64,000 nt of DNA from an uncultured Bacteroidales bacterium (GTDB taxonomy: Bacteria; Bacteroidota; Bacteroidia; Bacteroidales; P3): positions 143,342-207,341 of the forward strand of contig ONLQ01000001.1 in the NCBI GenBank assembly GCA_900318665.1, written 5' to 3'. A program made the position numbers and the translations under genes. The notes beneath the pieces are model-generated. The model had not been told where the DNA came from. It ran no database searches and was given only the letters and a program-made list of their open reading frames with translations. Below, piece by piece: positions 26,106 through 35,228 of this stretch (its first letter is position 1; each line of letters opens with the position of its first letter).

Positions 26106-28085
26106 ATGAAAAAAATAATCCATTTTTTACTATTCTTCACTCTGCTGGTAGCAGGTAAGGTCTCGTATGCTGACAGTTTTACAGCAACCTCTCCTTCAGG
26201 ACATACGCTGACCTACAGAATATTAGATGAAAATAATAGAACCGTTGCTGTTTTGAACTTACAATTCCAAAGTGGCGATGTCATTATTCCCTCAAGCGTT
26301 ACGGATGGTAATACTACTTATACCGTTACTTCTATTATTATGGGAGGTTCGCAACATGGCTATTCAGGTCCAACCTCCGTCACCATCCCCAACTCGGTAA
26401 CATCTATTGGCAATGGAGCTTTCTCTGGCTGCACCGACCTGACATCTATAACCATCCCCAACTCGGTAACATCTATTGGTGATTATGCTTTCAATGGCTG
26501 CACAGGTCTGAGTTCCATCACTATCCCCAACTCGGTAACATCTATTGGTGATTATGCTTTCGATGGCTGCACAGGTCTGAGTTCCATCACTATCCCCAAC
26601 TCCGTAACCTCTATTGGCAATTCTGCTTTCTATGGCTGCACAGGTCTGAGTTCCATCACTATTCCCAACTCGGTAACTTCTATTGGCATGCTTGCTTTCA
26701 GCTTCTGCATAGGCCTTACCTCTATTATTGTTTCAAGTGGAAACACTCACTATGATAGTCGCGACAATTGCAACGCCATTATTGAAACTTCTACTAATAC
26801 ACTCGTTGCAGTTTGTCAAAATACAATTATCCCCAACTCGGTAACATCTATTGGCAATTATGTTTTCTTTGGCCGCACAGGTCTGACCTCAGTTACCATT
26901 CCCAATTCGGTAACATCTATTGGTGATTATGCTTTCTATGTCAGCACCGACCTGACATCTTTCACCATCCCCAACTCGGTAACAGCTATTGGTGATCATG
27001 CTTTCGATGGCTGCACAGGTCTGAGTTCCATCACTATTCCCAACTCCGTAACCTCTATTGGCACTTCAGCTTTCTCTGGCTGCACAGGTCTAACCTCCGT
27101 CACCATTGGCAACTCCGTAACCTCAATTGGCGATCTGGCTTTCAATGGCTGCACAGGCCTGACCTCTGTCACCATCCCAAGCTCGGTGACATCTATTGGC
27201 CGTTATGCTTTCTCTGGCTGCACAGGCCTGACCTCCCTCACCATTGGCAACTCCGTAACCTCTATTGGCGATGGGGCTTTCAATGGCTGCACAGGCCTAA
27301 CCTCCATTACCATTCCTGATTCTGTAACCTCTATTGGCAACTCTGCTTTCTATGAATGCACAGGCCTGGACTCCATCATCATTGGTAACTCTGTAACTTC
27401 TATTGGCAATTCTGCTTTTTATAAATGCACTGGCCTAACCTCCATCACCATCCCCAACTCCGTAACATCTATTGGTGATGAAGTTTTTCGCAATTGTTCG
27501 GGGCTTCGTAGCATTACGTTTGAAGCTACCACCCCACCAAGTTTAAGCCCATATACTTTCAATGGTGTATCTCGCAATGTTACTATTATTGTACCTTGTG
27601 ATTGTCGGGATGCCTATTTGTATGCTCAATACTACGACTATTTCAATGCAATCACGCCCGATTGCAGCAACAACGGCGGAGGAGATAATGGTGGCGGCAA
27701 CGGTGGTAACGGCGGCAATGGTGGTTCTGACACCACAACCGTAACTCATGGCGACACGGTGTATGTCTATGTAACAATACATGATACTATTAATACAATC
27801 ATCCACGACACAGACTACATCACCATCCACGACACTGTCTGCCCCGAGGTCAACAGCATCTCGCCTACCGTCATTAGCGACATCAATATCTACACCATAG
27901 AACGTCAGATAGTGGTGGAAGGTTCTGCCTCAATGCCAGTAACATTCTACGACATGCAAGGCAGAACACTGGAGACAAAGCAGAGCCGCAACGACCAGCC
28001 CCTCCGCTTCGATGCTCCCGCCACAGGCATCTACATGGTAAGAGTTGGCAACCTACCCGCCCAGCGCGTTGCGATTCTACGCTGA
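26106..28085 (+). CDS. BspA-like leucine-rich-repeat surface protein with C-terminal sorting-like domain
   Basis: 659 residues: a signal peptide, then about seventeen 23-residue BspA/LRR_5 repeats (consensus [22 protein letters not shown]) covering roughly residues 90-480, broken once by a non-repeat insert near residues 205-240. A Gly/Asn linker ([10 protein letters not shown]...) and a His/Asp-Thr-rich stretch ([21 protein letters not shown]) follow. The last 60 residues ([14 protein letters not shown]... [18 protein letters not shown]) look like a type A C-terminal sorting domain of the type IX secretion system. BspA-like proteins bind host proteins or other bacteria. The repeats are strongly conserved in DNA and could recombine. 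Confidence 0.9.
   Translation: MKKIIHFLLFFTLLVAGKVSYADSFTATSPSGHTLTYRILDENNRTVAVLNLQFQSGDVIIPSSVTDGNTTYTVTSIIMGGSQHGYSGPTSVTIPNSVTSIGNGAFSGCTDLTSITIPNSVTSIGDYAFNGCTGLSSITIPNSVTSIGDYAFDGCTGLSSITIPNSVTSIGNSAFYGCTGLSSITIPNSVTSIGMLAFSFCIGLTSIIVSSGNTHYDSRDNCNAIIETSTNTLVAVCQNTIIPNSVTSIGNYVFFGRTGLTSVTIPNSVTSIGDYAFYVSTDLTSFTIPNSVTAIGDHAFDGCTGLSSITIPNSVTSIGTSAFSGCTGLTSVTIGNSVTSIGDLAFNGCTGLTSVTIPSSVTSIGRYAFSGCTGLTSLTIGNSVTSIGDGAFNGCTGLTSITIPDSVTSIGNSAFYECTGLDSIIIGNSVTSIGNSAFYKCTGLTSITIPNSVTSIGDEVFRNCSGLRSITFEATTPPSLSPYTFNGVSRNVTIIVPCDCRDAYLYAQYYDYFNAITPDCSNNGGGDNGGGNGGNGGNGGSDTTTVTHGDTVYVYVTIHDTINTIIHDTDYITIHDTVCPEVNSISPTVISDINIYTIERQIVVEGSASMPVTFYDMQGRTLETKQSRNDQPLRFDAPATGIYMVRVGNLPAQRVAILR
26382..27500 (+). 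repeat. 69-bp coding repeats of the BspA-like gene
   Basis: About seventeen near-identical 69-base units (core CCCAACTCGGTAACATCTAT) encode the 23-residue leucine-rich repeats. Several neighbouring units differ by only a few bases, so recent expansion or gene conversion is likely. Confidence 0.85.
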
Positions 28086-28125
28086 ACGGAGTAGAAACTC
28101 TGATTGATTTTTATTATTGAAAAGT

Positions 28126-28158
28126 AAATGAGGGTGCCTCGGCAAGGCATCCTCATTT
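28126..28158 (+). terminator. Terminator after the BspA-like gene
   Basis: 13-bp stem AAATGAGGGTGCC / GGCATCCTCATTT (one G-U pair) with a 7-base loop, followed by ATCTTTTTA. Confidence 0.8.
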
Positions 28159-28219
28159 ATCTTTTTAGGACCCATCTGAAAAATACACCGAGTCTGGCGG
28201 TGATTTACGAAATAAGCTT

Positions 28220-29257
28220 TTAATCTTTAATGGTACCAATGGCACGGAATCGTTCTTGAAGTTTTCTAATCTGATCAATCAAATCCTTAAACTCCAAAGG
28301 TTGTCCATAAATGAAACTTTCCTTCATATCTGTGTAGTCAGCCTCGTAAGCAGGCAACAAATCTTCTCTTGGCACAATCTGAATATTTGCAGGTAGTTCC
28401 TTGTCGTAGTCCACATAGCCTACATGGTAGAATCTGCGTCGATGTTCTACAATTTCATGATAAAGAGTCGTGTCATTGAGTGCCATTTCAACATATGGGG
28501 TGTGCATCAGTTTCTCTAAATCATATAAATGTCGTGTCATTCTGTGTGTTCTCGGCTTGTCTTTCTGATATTCCTCACACAACAAAAATGCTTTCTCAAG
28601 AAATGTTCTGGCTGGACTAACAGTTCTAATAGATTGAATAAAATCAGAATCGATATCGTCTTTATGGAATACTTGTTCTACCAATGACGATATTTGTCTC
28701 ATTTCGAAAGGCTCGGACATAGACAGCACGCTTATTTCTATTTTGATCGTAGGAATGGCGTATGAGATTTGGCTATTGTAGAGTGATGGATATTGAACAT
28801 AAAGGGCTGACGGGTCCTTGTCATGTGGGGCTTTTTCGTTCAGTATATCATTATCGTCAAGCACTGTCACGTTAAGTCCAATTTCTCTTAGTTTGTAATC
28901 TAATTCCATTTTGAAATCCCCCAGGAGGTAGTCTTGCCCTTTCTCACGAAAGTTATGTATTTGCGTGTTAGTGGTGCAATTGGCACAAGACAGACCCTTT
29001 ACATTCAAGAAAAAGTCTCGATGAAGTGCTATGTCTATGTCTTCGCTGAATCTATTGATGATATTCCATCCCTTACTAAGACTTGTACCTCCTTTGAACA
29101 AAAGGTATTCGCTAATGTTTGTATGAAATAGGGCATAGAGGACAGCCGTTACCCACCAGTCTTTTTCGGCAGCGGCTTCGTCTATCTGTTTTGTTTGGCA
29201 GACAGCCTGAATCATCGCTTTGCGCTCATCAATAGAAAAATCTATCCATTTACTCAT
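28220..29257 (-). CDS. AbiEii-like nucleotidyltransferase toxin
   Basis: 345 residues. The N-terminal part has the AbiEii/AbiGii signature: LLFKGGTSLSKGWNIINRFSEDIDIAL, that is, the G-G-T-S-L/K-G motif followed by the D-x-D metal pair of a DNA polymerase beta-type nucleotidyltransferase. In known type IV systems AbiEii modifies nucleotides or tRNA and stops growth. Its start overlaps the end of the antitoxin-like gene by eight bases. The codon use is more AT-rich than neighbouring core genes, fitting transfer. Confidence 0.88.
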   Translation of the reverse strand: MSKWIDFSIDERKAMIQAVCQTKQIDEAAAEKDWWVTAVLYALFHTNISEYLLFKGGTSLSKGWNIINRFSEDIDIALHRDFFLNVKGLSCANCTTNTQIHNFREKGQDYLLGDFKMELDYKLREIGLNVTVLDDNDILNEKAPHDKDPSALYVQYPSLYNSQISYAIPTIKIEISVLSMSEPFEMRQISSLVEQVFHKDDIDSDFIQSIRTVSPARTFLEKAFLLCEEYQKDKPRTHRMTRHLYDLEKLMHTPYVEMALNDTTLYHEIVEHRRRFYHVGYVDYDKELPANIQIVPREDLLPAYEADYTDMKESFIYGQPLEFKDLIDQIRKLQERFRAIGTIKD

Positions 29258-29861
29258 TTCCTGGCCCTTTCATGTTTTTTCTGATTATTTGCCTCATCCA
29301 AACAGGAGCTAATAGCAGGTCGGACGCTATATTTTTTTCCTCCATAGTGCCTGCCAACAACTTTGCAATGTGCAATTCATCTTCTTGAGTTATATTGTTT
29401 TCTCCAATGCTACGCAATGCTTGTACGAGTTCCTGCATCAACTTGCTATGAAAAGCAAAATTTCTTGGTGATCCATGCTTCAATGTGACAGTTCTATTGC
29501 CAAGAGTTATTTTTCTACTTGAGCCTGTTGTTAGGAAACTTGTATTCATAGGGACTTGCGTAGAGAACCCCAGACGATTCTCAGCAGTGGTTCCTGTCGG
29601 GATTATTTCAGCCTTGTCTCTTTTGGCAATTTCTGTTACCAATTCAAAGACAGAAGGGTACAGCGTTCCAAAACGGGTTTTACGTGCCTTTATATAGACA
29701 CCTTTTGCTATACGGCAGATAATGCCTTCTTTCTCAAAGATAGCCAGTAATTTTGTGACGTATTCCACGTCATATTGGGGGAAGGATGATACGAAATAAA
29801 CTTCTCCGAATTTGCCGTTTGCTATCTTGTTTCTAATTTTTTTTATAACAGTGTCTTGCAT
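29250..29861 (-). CDS. AbiEi-like antitoxin / DUF6088 family protein
   Basis: 203 residues. The N-terminal 60 residues form a winged-helix-like region (KIRNKIANGKFGEVYFVSSFPQYDVEYVTKLLAIFEKEGIICRIAKGVYIK) typical of AbiEi/DUF6088 proteins that bind DNA and repress their own operon; the C-terminal part would counter the toxin. It is the first gene of the pair. A 27-base inverted repeat (29883-29909) lies between its promoter and start, a good autoregulatory operator. Confidence 0.83.
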   Translation of the reverse strand: MQDTVIKKIRNKIANGKFGEVYFVSSFPQYDVEYVTKLLAIFEKEGIICRIAKGVYIKARKTRFGTLYPSVFELVTEIAKRDKAEIIPTGTTAENRLGFSTQVPMNTSFLTTGSSRKITLGNRTVTLKHGSPRNFAFHSKLMQELVQALRSIGENNITQEDELHIAKLLAGTMEEKNIASDLLLAPVWMRQIIRKNMKGPGNE

Positions 29862-29882
29862 CTGTTTTTTTTGTTATTTTTG

Positions 29883-29909
29883 GTCGGAATAATTGTGAAT
29901 ATTTCCGAC
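29883..29909. promoter_or_regulatory. Inverted repeat, candidate operator of the AbiE-like pair
   Basis: Perfect 7-bp arms GTCGGAA (29883-29889) and TTCCGAC (29903-29909) with a 13-base spacer. It starts three bases downstream of the -7 element at 29912-29919, so it covers the transcription start. Confidence 0.65.
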
Positions 29910-29911
29910 TG

Positions 29912-29942
29912 CAAAGATACTTCTTTTTCTCAAATGAACAAA
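29912..29942 (-). promoter_or_regulatory. Promoter of the AbiE-like toxin-antitoxin pair
   Basis: On the minus strand TTTG (29942-29939), 19 bases, TATCTTTG (29919-29912), an exact consensus match about 50 bases before the antitoxin start. Confidence 0.78.
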
Positions 29943-30252
29943 ACCTTAAGCAACGTCTTTTTTCATCTACATGGTTGGAGAAGGGCTATTCGCCAACCAG
30001 AGAGGGCCAATCTACGATGAATTTAGAGAATCATTATCATTGTTTCGTTCAAAAAGTACTTGCAATATGCTGTAAACAAAGTTTTTTTTGCTATGTTGCA
30101 GAAAGTTTGTATTTTTGCAACGGAAATGAATGAGGGGACACGGGGTCCCCTTCTTTATTGCCATAGCGTTGCAACGTTTGGCGGGAGTGTTTGTGGAAAT
30201 TGATTTTATGCGTTGTGATACAGTGATATAGAATATTTAGAGATTCTGAAAA
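29943..30252. other. Intergenic region upstream of rimP
   Basis: No gene seen. It holds an imperfect inverted repeat GGTTGG...CCAACC near 29973-29999, the rimP promoter at 30087-30117, and a 6-bp hairpin GGGGAC/GTCCCC at 30134-30150 in the leader. Confidence 0.7.
30087..30117 (+). promoter_or_regulatory. Promoter of the rimP-nusA-infB operon
   Basis: TTTG at 30087-30090, 19 bases, TATTTTTG at 30110-30117. The leader to the rimP ATG is about 130 bases and contains the hairpin at 30134-30150 (GGGGAC, 5-base loop, GTCCCC), which has no T-run and could be regulatory. Confidence 0.75.
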
Positions 30253-30693
30253 ATGATAGATAAACTAAAGGTATTGGAACTTGCTCACGATGCCCTTGAG
30301 GGTAGCGACAAGTATGTTGTAAATCTGAAAATCACCTCCGACAACCGCATTTTTGTGGACATCGACGGCGACAACGGCATCAATATTGACGACTGCATTG
30401 AGTTGAGCCGCGCCATTGAAGGACAGTTGGACCGTGAGGTGGAGGATTTTGAACTCAACGTCAGTTCGGCAGGTGCCGACAGTCCGCTGAAAATGCCGCG
30501 CCAGTACAAGCGCCATGTTGGCCGCCGACTGGAGATAAAACTGAAAGACGGTCGCGAGATGGAAGCAACGCTGCAAGAGGCTGAGGACGACCACATAGTG
30601 GTGCGCACCAAGGGTACGAAAAAAACCGCTCCCGAGACGCTGACGCTGCCTTTTGCCGACATAATGAGCGCCCATGTGGTGATTGCGTTTTAG
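30253..30693 (+). CDS. rimP: Ribosome maturation factor RimP
   Basis: 146 residues. RimP pattern: acidic N-domain with VFVDIDGDNGINIDDCIELSRAIEGQLD and the conserved FELNVSSAGADSPLKMPRQYKRHVGR, followed by the Sm-like C-domain. It assists 30S subunit maturation. The arrangement rimP-nusA-infB is conserved across bacteria and supports the call. Confidence 0.93.
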   Translation: MIDKLKVLELAHDALEGSDKYVVNLKITSDNRIFVDIDGDNGINIDDCIELSRAIEGQLDREVEDFELNVSSAGADSPLKMPRQYKRHVGRRLEIKLKDGREMEATLQEAEDDHIVVRTKGTKKTAPETLTLPFADIMSAHVVIAF

Positions 30694-30762
30694 CGAAGAG
30701 TGAGCGTGATTATACATTTGTAATAGACAATATAGAATATATCAACACAATAATCAGTCAAA

Positions 30763-32007
30763 ATGAAGACTTCCGATTTGATTAATTCCTTCTCGGAATT
30801 CAAAGAGTTAAAAAACATAGACCGTGAAACCTTGATGCACATCCTTGAGGAGGTGTTCCGTTCCACGCTGCTCAAGCGCTATGGCTCTGAGGACAATTTC
30901 GACATCATCGTCAATATCGACAAGGGCGACCTCGAGATTTTCCGCAACCGCCTCATCGTCGAGGACGGCAAACTGACCAATCCGCAGCGCGAGATAGAGT
31001 ACAGCGAGGCTATCAAGATTGAGGACGACTTCGAGGTTGGCGAGGAACTCTCCGAGCCTATCCAGATGAGCGAGTTTGGCCGCCGCGAGATTTTGAGCAT
31101 CCGCCAGAACCTCGTGAGCAAGATTCAGGACTACGAGAAGGCCAATATCTATCAGAAATACAAGGAGAAAAAAGGCCAGATTATTGTTGGCGAGGTCTAT
31201 CAGCCCTGGAACAAGGAAATCCTTGTTATTGACGAGGATAAGAACGAGTTGACCCTGCCCAAGTCGGAACAGATTCCGCAGGACCGCTATCGCAAGGGCG
31301 ACACTCTGCGTGCCGTGGTTCTGGACGTGGTGATGAAGAACAACAATCCCGTAATCATTCTTTCGCGTACCGCCCCCATATTCCTTGAAAGACTTTTGGA
31401 ACAAGAGGTGCCCGAAATCTACGACGGATTGATTAGAATAGAGAACGTGGTGCGTGAGCCGGGCGAGAGAGCCAAGGTGTCGGTGGAGTCGTATGACGAC
31501 CGTATCGACCCCGTGGGTTCGTGCGTGGGTGTCAAGGGCTCGAGAATCCACGGCATTGTGCGCGAACTGCGCAACGAGAGCATCGATGTCATCAACTACA
31601 CTCCGCGTGTGGATGTGATGATACAGCGCGCTCTCAATCCTGCCAAGATTTCGTCTATCAAAATCAATGAGGCAACTCGCAGCGCCGAGGTGTTTATGGA
31701 CCCCGACCAGGTGAGCCTCGCCATAGGCAAGGGCGGCCACAATATCAAGTTGGCCAGCAAGTTGGTGGGCTACGAGATTGAGGTTTACCGCACCGAGGAC
31801 GAGGGCTATGTAGATGACGTGGCTTTGCGCGACTTCAACGACGAAATCGACCAGTGGGTTATCGACGAACTCATCAAGATTGGCTGCGACACCGCTAAGA
31901 GCGTGCTGGCCATACCCAAGGCCGAGTTGCTGGCTCGTACCGACCTCGAGGAAGAGACCATCGACGAGGTGCTGCGCGTGCTGAAGGCCGAATTTGAAGA
32001 AGACTAA
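30763..32007 (+). CDS. nusA: Transcription termination/antitermination factor NusA
   Basis: 414 residues: N-terminal RNA-polymerase-binding domain, S1 domain (about 130-200; GQIIVGEVYQ...), and two KH domains (DPVGSCVGVKGSRIHGIVREL and VSLAIGKGGHNIKLASKLVG). It lacks the long acidic C-terminal repeats of E. coli NusA, normal for this phylum. It controls pausing and termination. Confidence 0.96.
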   Translation: MKTSDLINSFSEFKELKNIDRETLMHILEEVFRSTLLKRYGSEDNFDIIVNIDKGDLEIFRNRLIVEDGKLTNPQREIEYSEAIKIEDDFEVGEELSEPIQMSEFGRREILSIRQNLVSKIQDYEKANIYQKYKEKKGQIIVGEVYQPWNKEILVIDEDKNELTLPKSEQIPQDRYRKGDTLRAVVLDVVMKNNNPVIILSRTAPIFLERLLEQEVPEIYDGLIRIENVVREPGERAKVSVESYDDRIDPVGSCVGVKGSRIHGIVRELRNESIDVINYTPRVDVMIQRALNPAKISSIKINEATRSAEVFMDPDQVSLAIGKGGHNIKLASKLVGYEIEVYRTEDEGYVDDVALRDFNDEIDQWVIDELIKIGCDTAKSVLAIPKAELLARTDLEEETIDEVLRVLKAEFEED

Positions 32008-32099
32008 TATCATTGCTCGACAGGGCGATGTGTGGCCGCAGAGAGGCAAGAGGCTGATGACCTCGCAATAAACGTAACAACCGATTAATAACTAACGGA

Positions 32100-35006
32100 A
32101 TGGCAGAAGAAGTAAAAAATATCCGACTTTCAAAGTTTGCAAAAGAATTCAATGTTGGATTGCCCAGCCTCGTGGAATGTCTGGGAAAGAATGGTTATCA
32201 GGTTGATTTGAACCCCAATACGCGTCTTACGCCAGAGCAGTATGACTTGCTGGCCGAGACGTTCAAGGATCAGCGTGTGGTGAAGGAGCAGGCCGACAAG
32301 ATTGCCGAAATGACCGCCATAGTGAATGCCGCCGACAAGAAGGCCGAAGAGGCTACGGCTGGCGATTATGTGCCCGACGAGGTGATAATCAAGAATGTTT
32401 ACTCCAAGCCTGCTGCGTCGGCAAGCAAAGCCGAGGCTCAGAGCGACAACCATGTCGCAGAGGAGAAGAAGGTGGTCGAGGAGCAGCCTGCTGCCGAGGT
32501 GGAGAAGGTTGAACAGCCTGTGGCTGAGAAGAAAGAGGAAGAACCTGTCGCAGAGGCCAAGCCTGTGGCCGAAAAACCTGCCAAGAAGGCCAAGCCTGCT
32601 GGCGATGCCGCAACCGTTGGTGTCAATGTGGTTGGAAAGATAGACCTTGACGATGTAGATGGCTCCACACGTCCGCAGCGCAAAAAGGAAAGCAAGAAAA
32701 AGAACGAGAAGAGCGAAAGCCGCCACGAGAAGGCCGCCAAGCCTGCCCCTGTAGAGGCTCCGGCGCCTAAGGATGAGCCGCAGCCCGAAGTTGAGGCAGT
32801 GGCACAGCCTGAACCTAAAAAGGAGGTCGAGTTTATTGAGACCCAGTACACTAAACTGGAAGGCCCGAAGGTGGTGAGCAAGATTGACTTGACGCAGTTT
32901 GAGAAACCAAAGCCTGCCGAAAGCGAGAAAAAGAAGAAACGCAACCGTATCAAGAAAGAAGGTATTAAAGTTGACGATGTTGCTGGCAACATGAACAATA
33001 AAAATGCCAACGGCGGCGCTAACGGCGGCAACCAGGGTAAAAAAGATAAGGACAAGGCCAACAAGAAGGGCAACAAGAATGCCCCGAAGAAGGTCGAGAT
33101 AGACGACAGCGAGATTGAGAAGCAGATACGCGACACCCTTGCTCGTTTGGGCACTATGGGCAAGTCGAAGACCTCTAAACATAATCGCGAGAAACGACAG
33201 AAGGTTCAGATGCGCACCGAAGAGGAGCGTATGAACGAACTCGAGAACCAGAAGACGTTGCAGGTGACGGAATTCGTCACCGCCAACGAGTTGGCAACGA
33301 TGATGAATGTCCCTGTCACGCAGATTATTTCCACCTGTATGGCAGTGGGACGTTTCGTCAGCATCAACCAGCGTCTCGATGCCGAGACAATATCGTTTAT
33401 TGCCGACGAGTTTGGTTTCCAGATTAATTTTGCCAGCGCCGACGTGGTGGACACGTTGCAGCGCGAAGAGGAGGAGGACCGTCCCGAAGACATGGTGCCT
33501 CGTACTCCTATCATTACCGTTATGGGTCACGTTGACCATGGTAAGACATCGTTGCTTGACTATATCCGCAAGACCAACGTCATTGCTGGCGAGGCTGGCG
33601 GTATAACACAGCATATTGGTGCCTACGAGGTGACGATGCCTGATGGTAGAAAGATAACGTTCCTCGATACTCCTGGCCACGAGGCTTTTACCGCTATGCG
33701 TGCCCGTGGTGCCAAGATGACGGATATCGCTATCATCGTTATCTCTGCCGACGACCATATCATGCCGCAGACCGTTGAGGCTATCAATCACGCCCAGGCT
33801 GCTGGTGTCCCGATTATATTTGCTATCAACAAGATAGATAAACCTGGCGCCGACCCCGACCGCATCAAGACCGAGTTGGCTAACATGAACCTGCTGGTCG
33901 AAGAATGGGGCGGAAAGTATCAGAGCCAGGACATTTCGGCCAAGAAGGGCATCAATGTTGACGAACTGCTTGAGAAGGTGTTGCTGCAGGCCGAAATCAT
34001 GGAATTGAAAGGCAACCCCAACAAGCGCGCCAAGGGTACCGTTATCGAGAGTTCTCTCGACAAGGGCCGTGGCTATGTGGCTAAACTGTTGGTCGAAGAT
34101 GGTACAATCCGCAAAGGTGACCCCATCGTGGCTGGTTCTATTTCCGGACGTGTGCGTGCTATGTACAACGAACGTAACCAAGAGGTTATGTCGGCAGGTC
34201 CGTCGCAGCCGGTGCTTCTGCTTGGCCTCACGGGTGCTTGCCAGGCTGGCGACACATTCAACGTTATGCCGTCGGAAAAAGAGGCAAAGGATATTGCCGC
34301 CAAGCGTACACAGTTGCAGCGCGAAATGGGTCTGCGTACACAAACCCACGTCACCCTCGACGAGATTGGCCGCCGCATAGCGCTCGGCAACTTCAAGGAA
34401 CTGAATGTTATTGTGAAGGGCGATGTGGACGGCTCGGTAGAGGCTCTGTCCGACTCGCTCATCAAACTCAGTACCGAGGAGGTGCAGGTCAATGTCATCC
34501 ACAAGGCCGTGGGTCAGATTACGGAGAGCGACGTGTTGCTTGCCGAATCGTCCGACGCTATCATCATCGGTTTCCAGGTGCGTCCGTCCGTAGGCGCGCG
34601 CAAGATGGCCGAAACACAGCAAATCGACATCCGTCTTTACAGTATTATCTACGATGCTATCAACGAGTTGAAAGATGCTATCGAGGGTATGCTTGCTCCC
34701 GAGACGCAGGAGAAAATCGTTGCCAACCTCGAAATCCGCGAGACCTTCAAAATCAGCAAGGTCGGTACCATTGCAGGCTGTATGTGTCTTGATGGTAAGA
34801 TACAGCGCAGCCATAATGTGCGCATAATTCGTGACGGTATCGTGGTTTACACGGGCAAACTCGCATCGCTCAAGCGTTTCAAAGATGACGTCAAAGAGGT
34901 TGTTGCCGGTCAGGACTGCGGTCTCAATATCGAGAATTTCAACGATATTAAGATTGGCGACATCGTCGAGGCCTACGAGATTATCGAGGTGAAACGAAAA
35001 CTGTAA
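32100..35006 (+). CDS. infB: Translation initiation factor IF-2
   Basis: 968 residues. A short N-terminal IF2_N-like domain ([25 protein letters not shown]) is followed by a long Ala/Glu/Lys/Pro-rich linker (about 90-350) and a second IF2_N domain. The GTPase domain starts near residue 475 with [15 protein letters not shown], then DTPGHEAF and NKIDKPGAD, and domains II-IV follow. It brings initiator tRNA to the 30S subunit. The length fits Bacteroidetes IF-2. Confidence 0.97.
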   Translation: MAEEVKNIRLSKFAKEFNVGLPSLVECLGKNGYQVDLNPNTRLTPEQYDLLAETFKDQRVVKEQADKIAEMTAIVNAADKKAEEATAGDYVPDEVIIKNVYSKPAASASKAEAQSDNHVAEEKKVVEEQPAAEVEKVEQPVAEKKEEEPVAEAKPVAEKPAKKAKPAGDAATVGVNVVGKIDLDDVDGSTRPQRKKESKKKNEKSESRHEKAAKPAPVEAPAPKDEPQPEVEAVAQPEPKKEVEFIETQYTKLEGPKVVSKIDLTQFEKPKPAESEKKKKRNRIKKEGIKVDDVAGNMNNKNANGGANGGNQGKKDKDKANKKGNKNAPKKVEIDDSEIEKQIRDTLARLGTMGKSKTSKHNREKRQKVQMRTEEERMNELENQKTLQVTEFVTANELATMMNVPVTQIISTCMAVGRFVSINQRLDAETISFIADEFGFQINFASADVVDTLQREEEEDRPEDMVPRTPIITVMGHVDHGKTSLLDYIRKTNVIAGEAGGITQHIGAYEVTMPDGRKITFLDTPGHEAFTAMRARGAKMTDIAIIVISADDHIMPQTVEAINHAQAAGVPIIFAINKIDKPGADPDRIKTELANMNLLVEEWGGKYQSQDISAKKGINVDELLEKVLLQAEIMELKGNPNKRAKGTVIESSLDKGRGYVAKLLVEDGTIRKGDPIVAGSISGRVRAMYNERNQEVMSAGPSQPVLLLGLTGACQAGDTFNVMPSEKEAKDIAAKRTQLQREMGLRTQTHVTLDEIGRRIALGNFKELNVIVKGDVDGSVEALSDSLIKLSTEEVQVNVIHKAVGQITESDVLLAESSDAIIIGFQVRPSVGARKMAETQQIDIRLYSIIYDAINELKDAIEGMLAPETQEKIVANLEIRETFKISKVGTIAGCMCLDGKIQRSHNVRIIRDGIVVYTGKLASLKRFKDDVKEVVAGQDCGLNIENFNDIKIGDIVEAYEIIEVKRKL

Positions 35007-35080
35007 GAAAATAGAATATCTATTTTAACTATCGCAAGTAGTAGAACAACCATTAAAACTAAAATCATTATGCGACCTCA

Positions 35081-35152
35081 GCCTCTGTAGTTCAAGGGAT
35101 AGAATCGTGGTTTCCTAAACCATTGATCTGGGTTCGAATCCCAGCGGAGGTA
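35081..35152 (+). tRNA. tRNA-Arg (anticodon CCU)
   Basis: A full cloverleaf can be folded: acceptor GCCTCTG / CGGAGGT (two G-U pairs), D arm GTTC/GAAT, anticodon stem GTGGT/ACCAT with loop TTCCTAA (anticodon CCT), T arm CTGGG-TTCGAAT-CCCAG, discriminator A. CCA is not encoded. Confidence 0.92.
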
Positions 35153-35153
35153 C

Positions 35154-35179
35154 AAGGGCGGCTGCGATTGGCCGCCCTT
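35154..35179 (+). terminator. Terminator after tRNA-Arg
   Basis: 9-bp stem AAGGGCGGC / GCCGCCCTT with loop TGCGATTG, followed by TATTTTG. Confidence 0.82.
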
Positions 35180-35228
35180 TATTTTGAAAAAGAATCTTTT
35201 ACGAATAATACAAACAATCAATAAAAAA

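Noticed and set aside
29973-29999. Inverted repeat GGTTGG...CCAACC as a terminator
   Set aside because: No gene ends there and no T-run follows. It may be chance.
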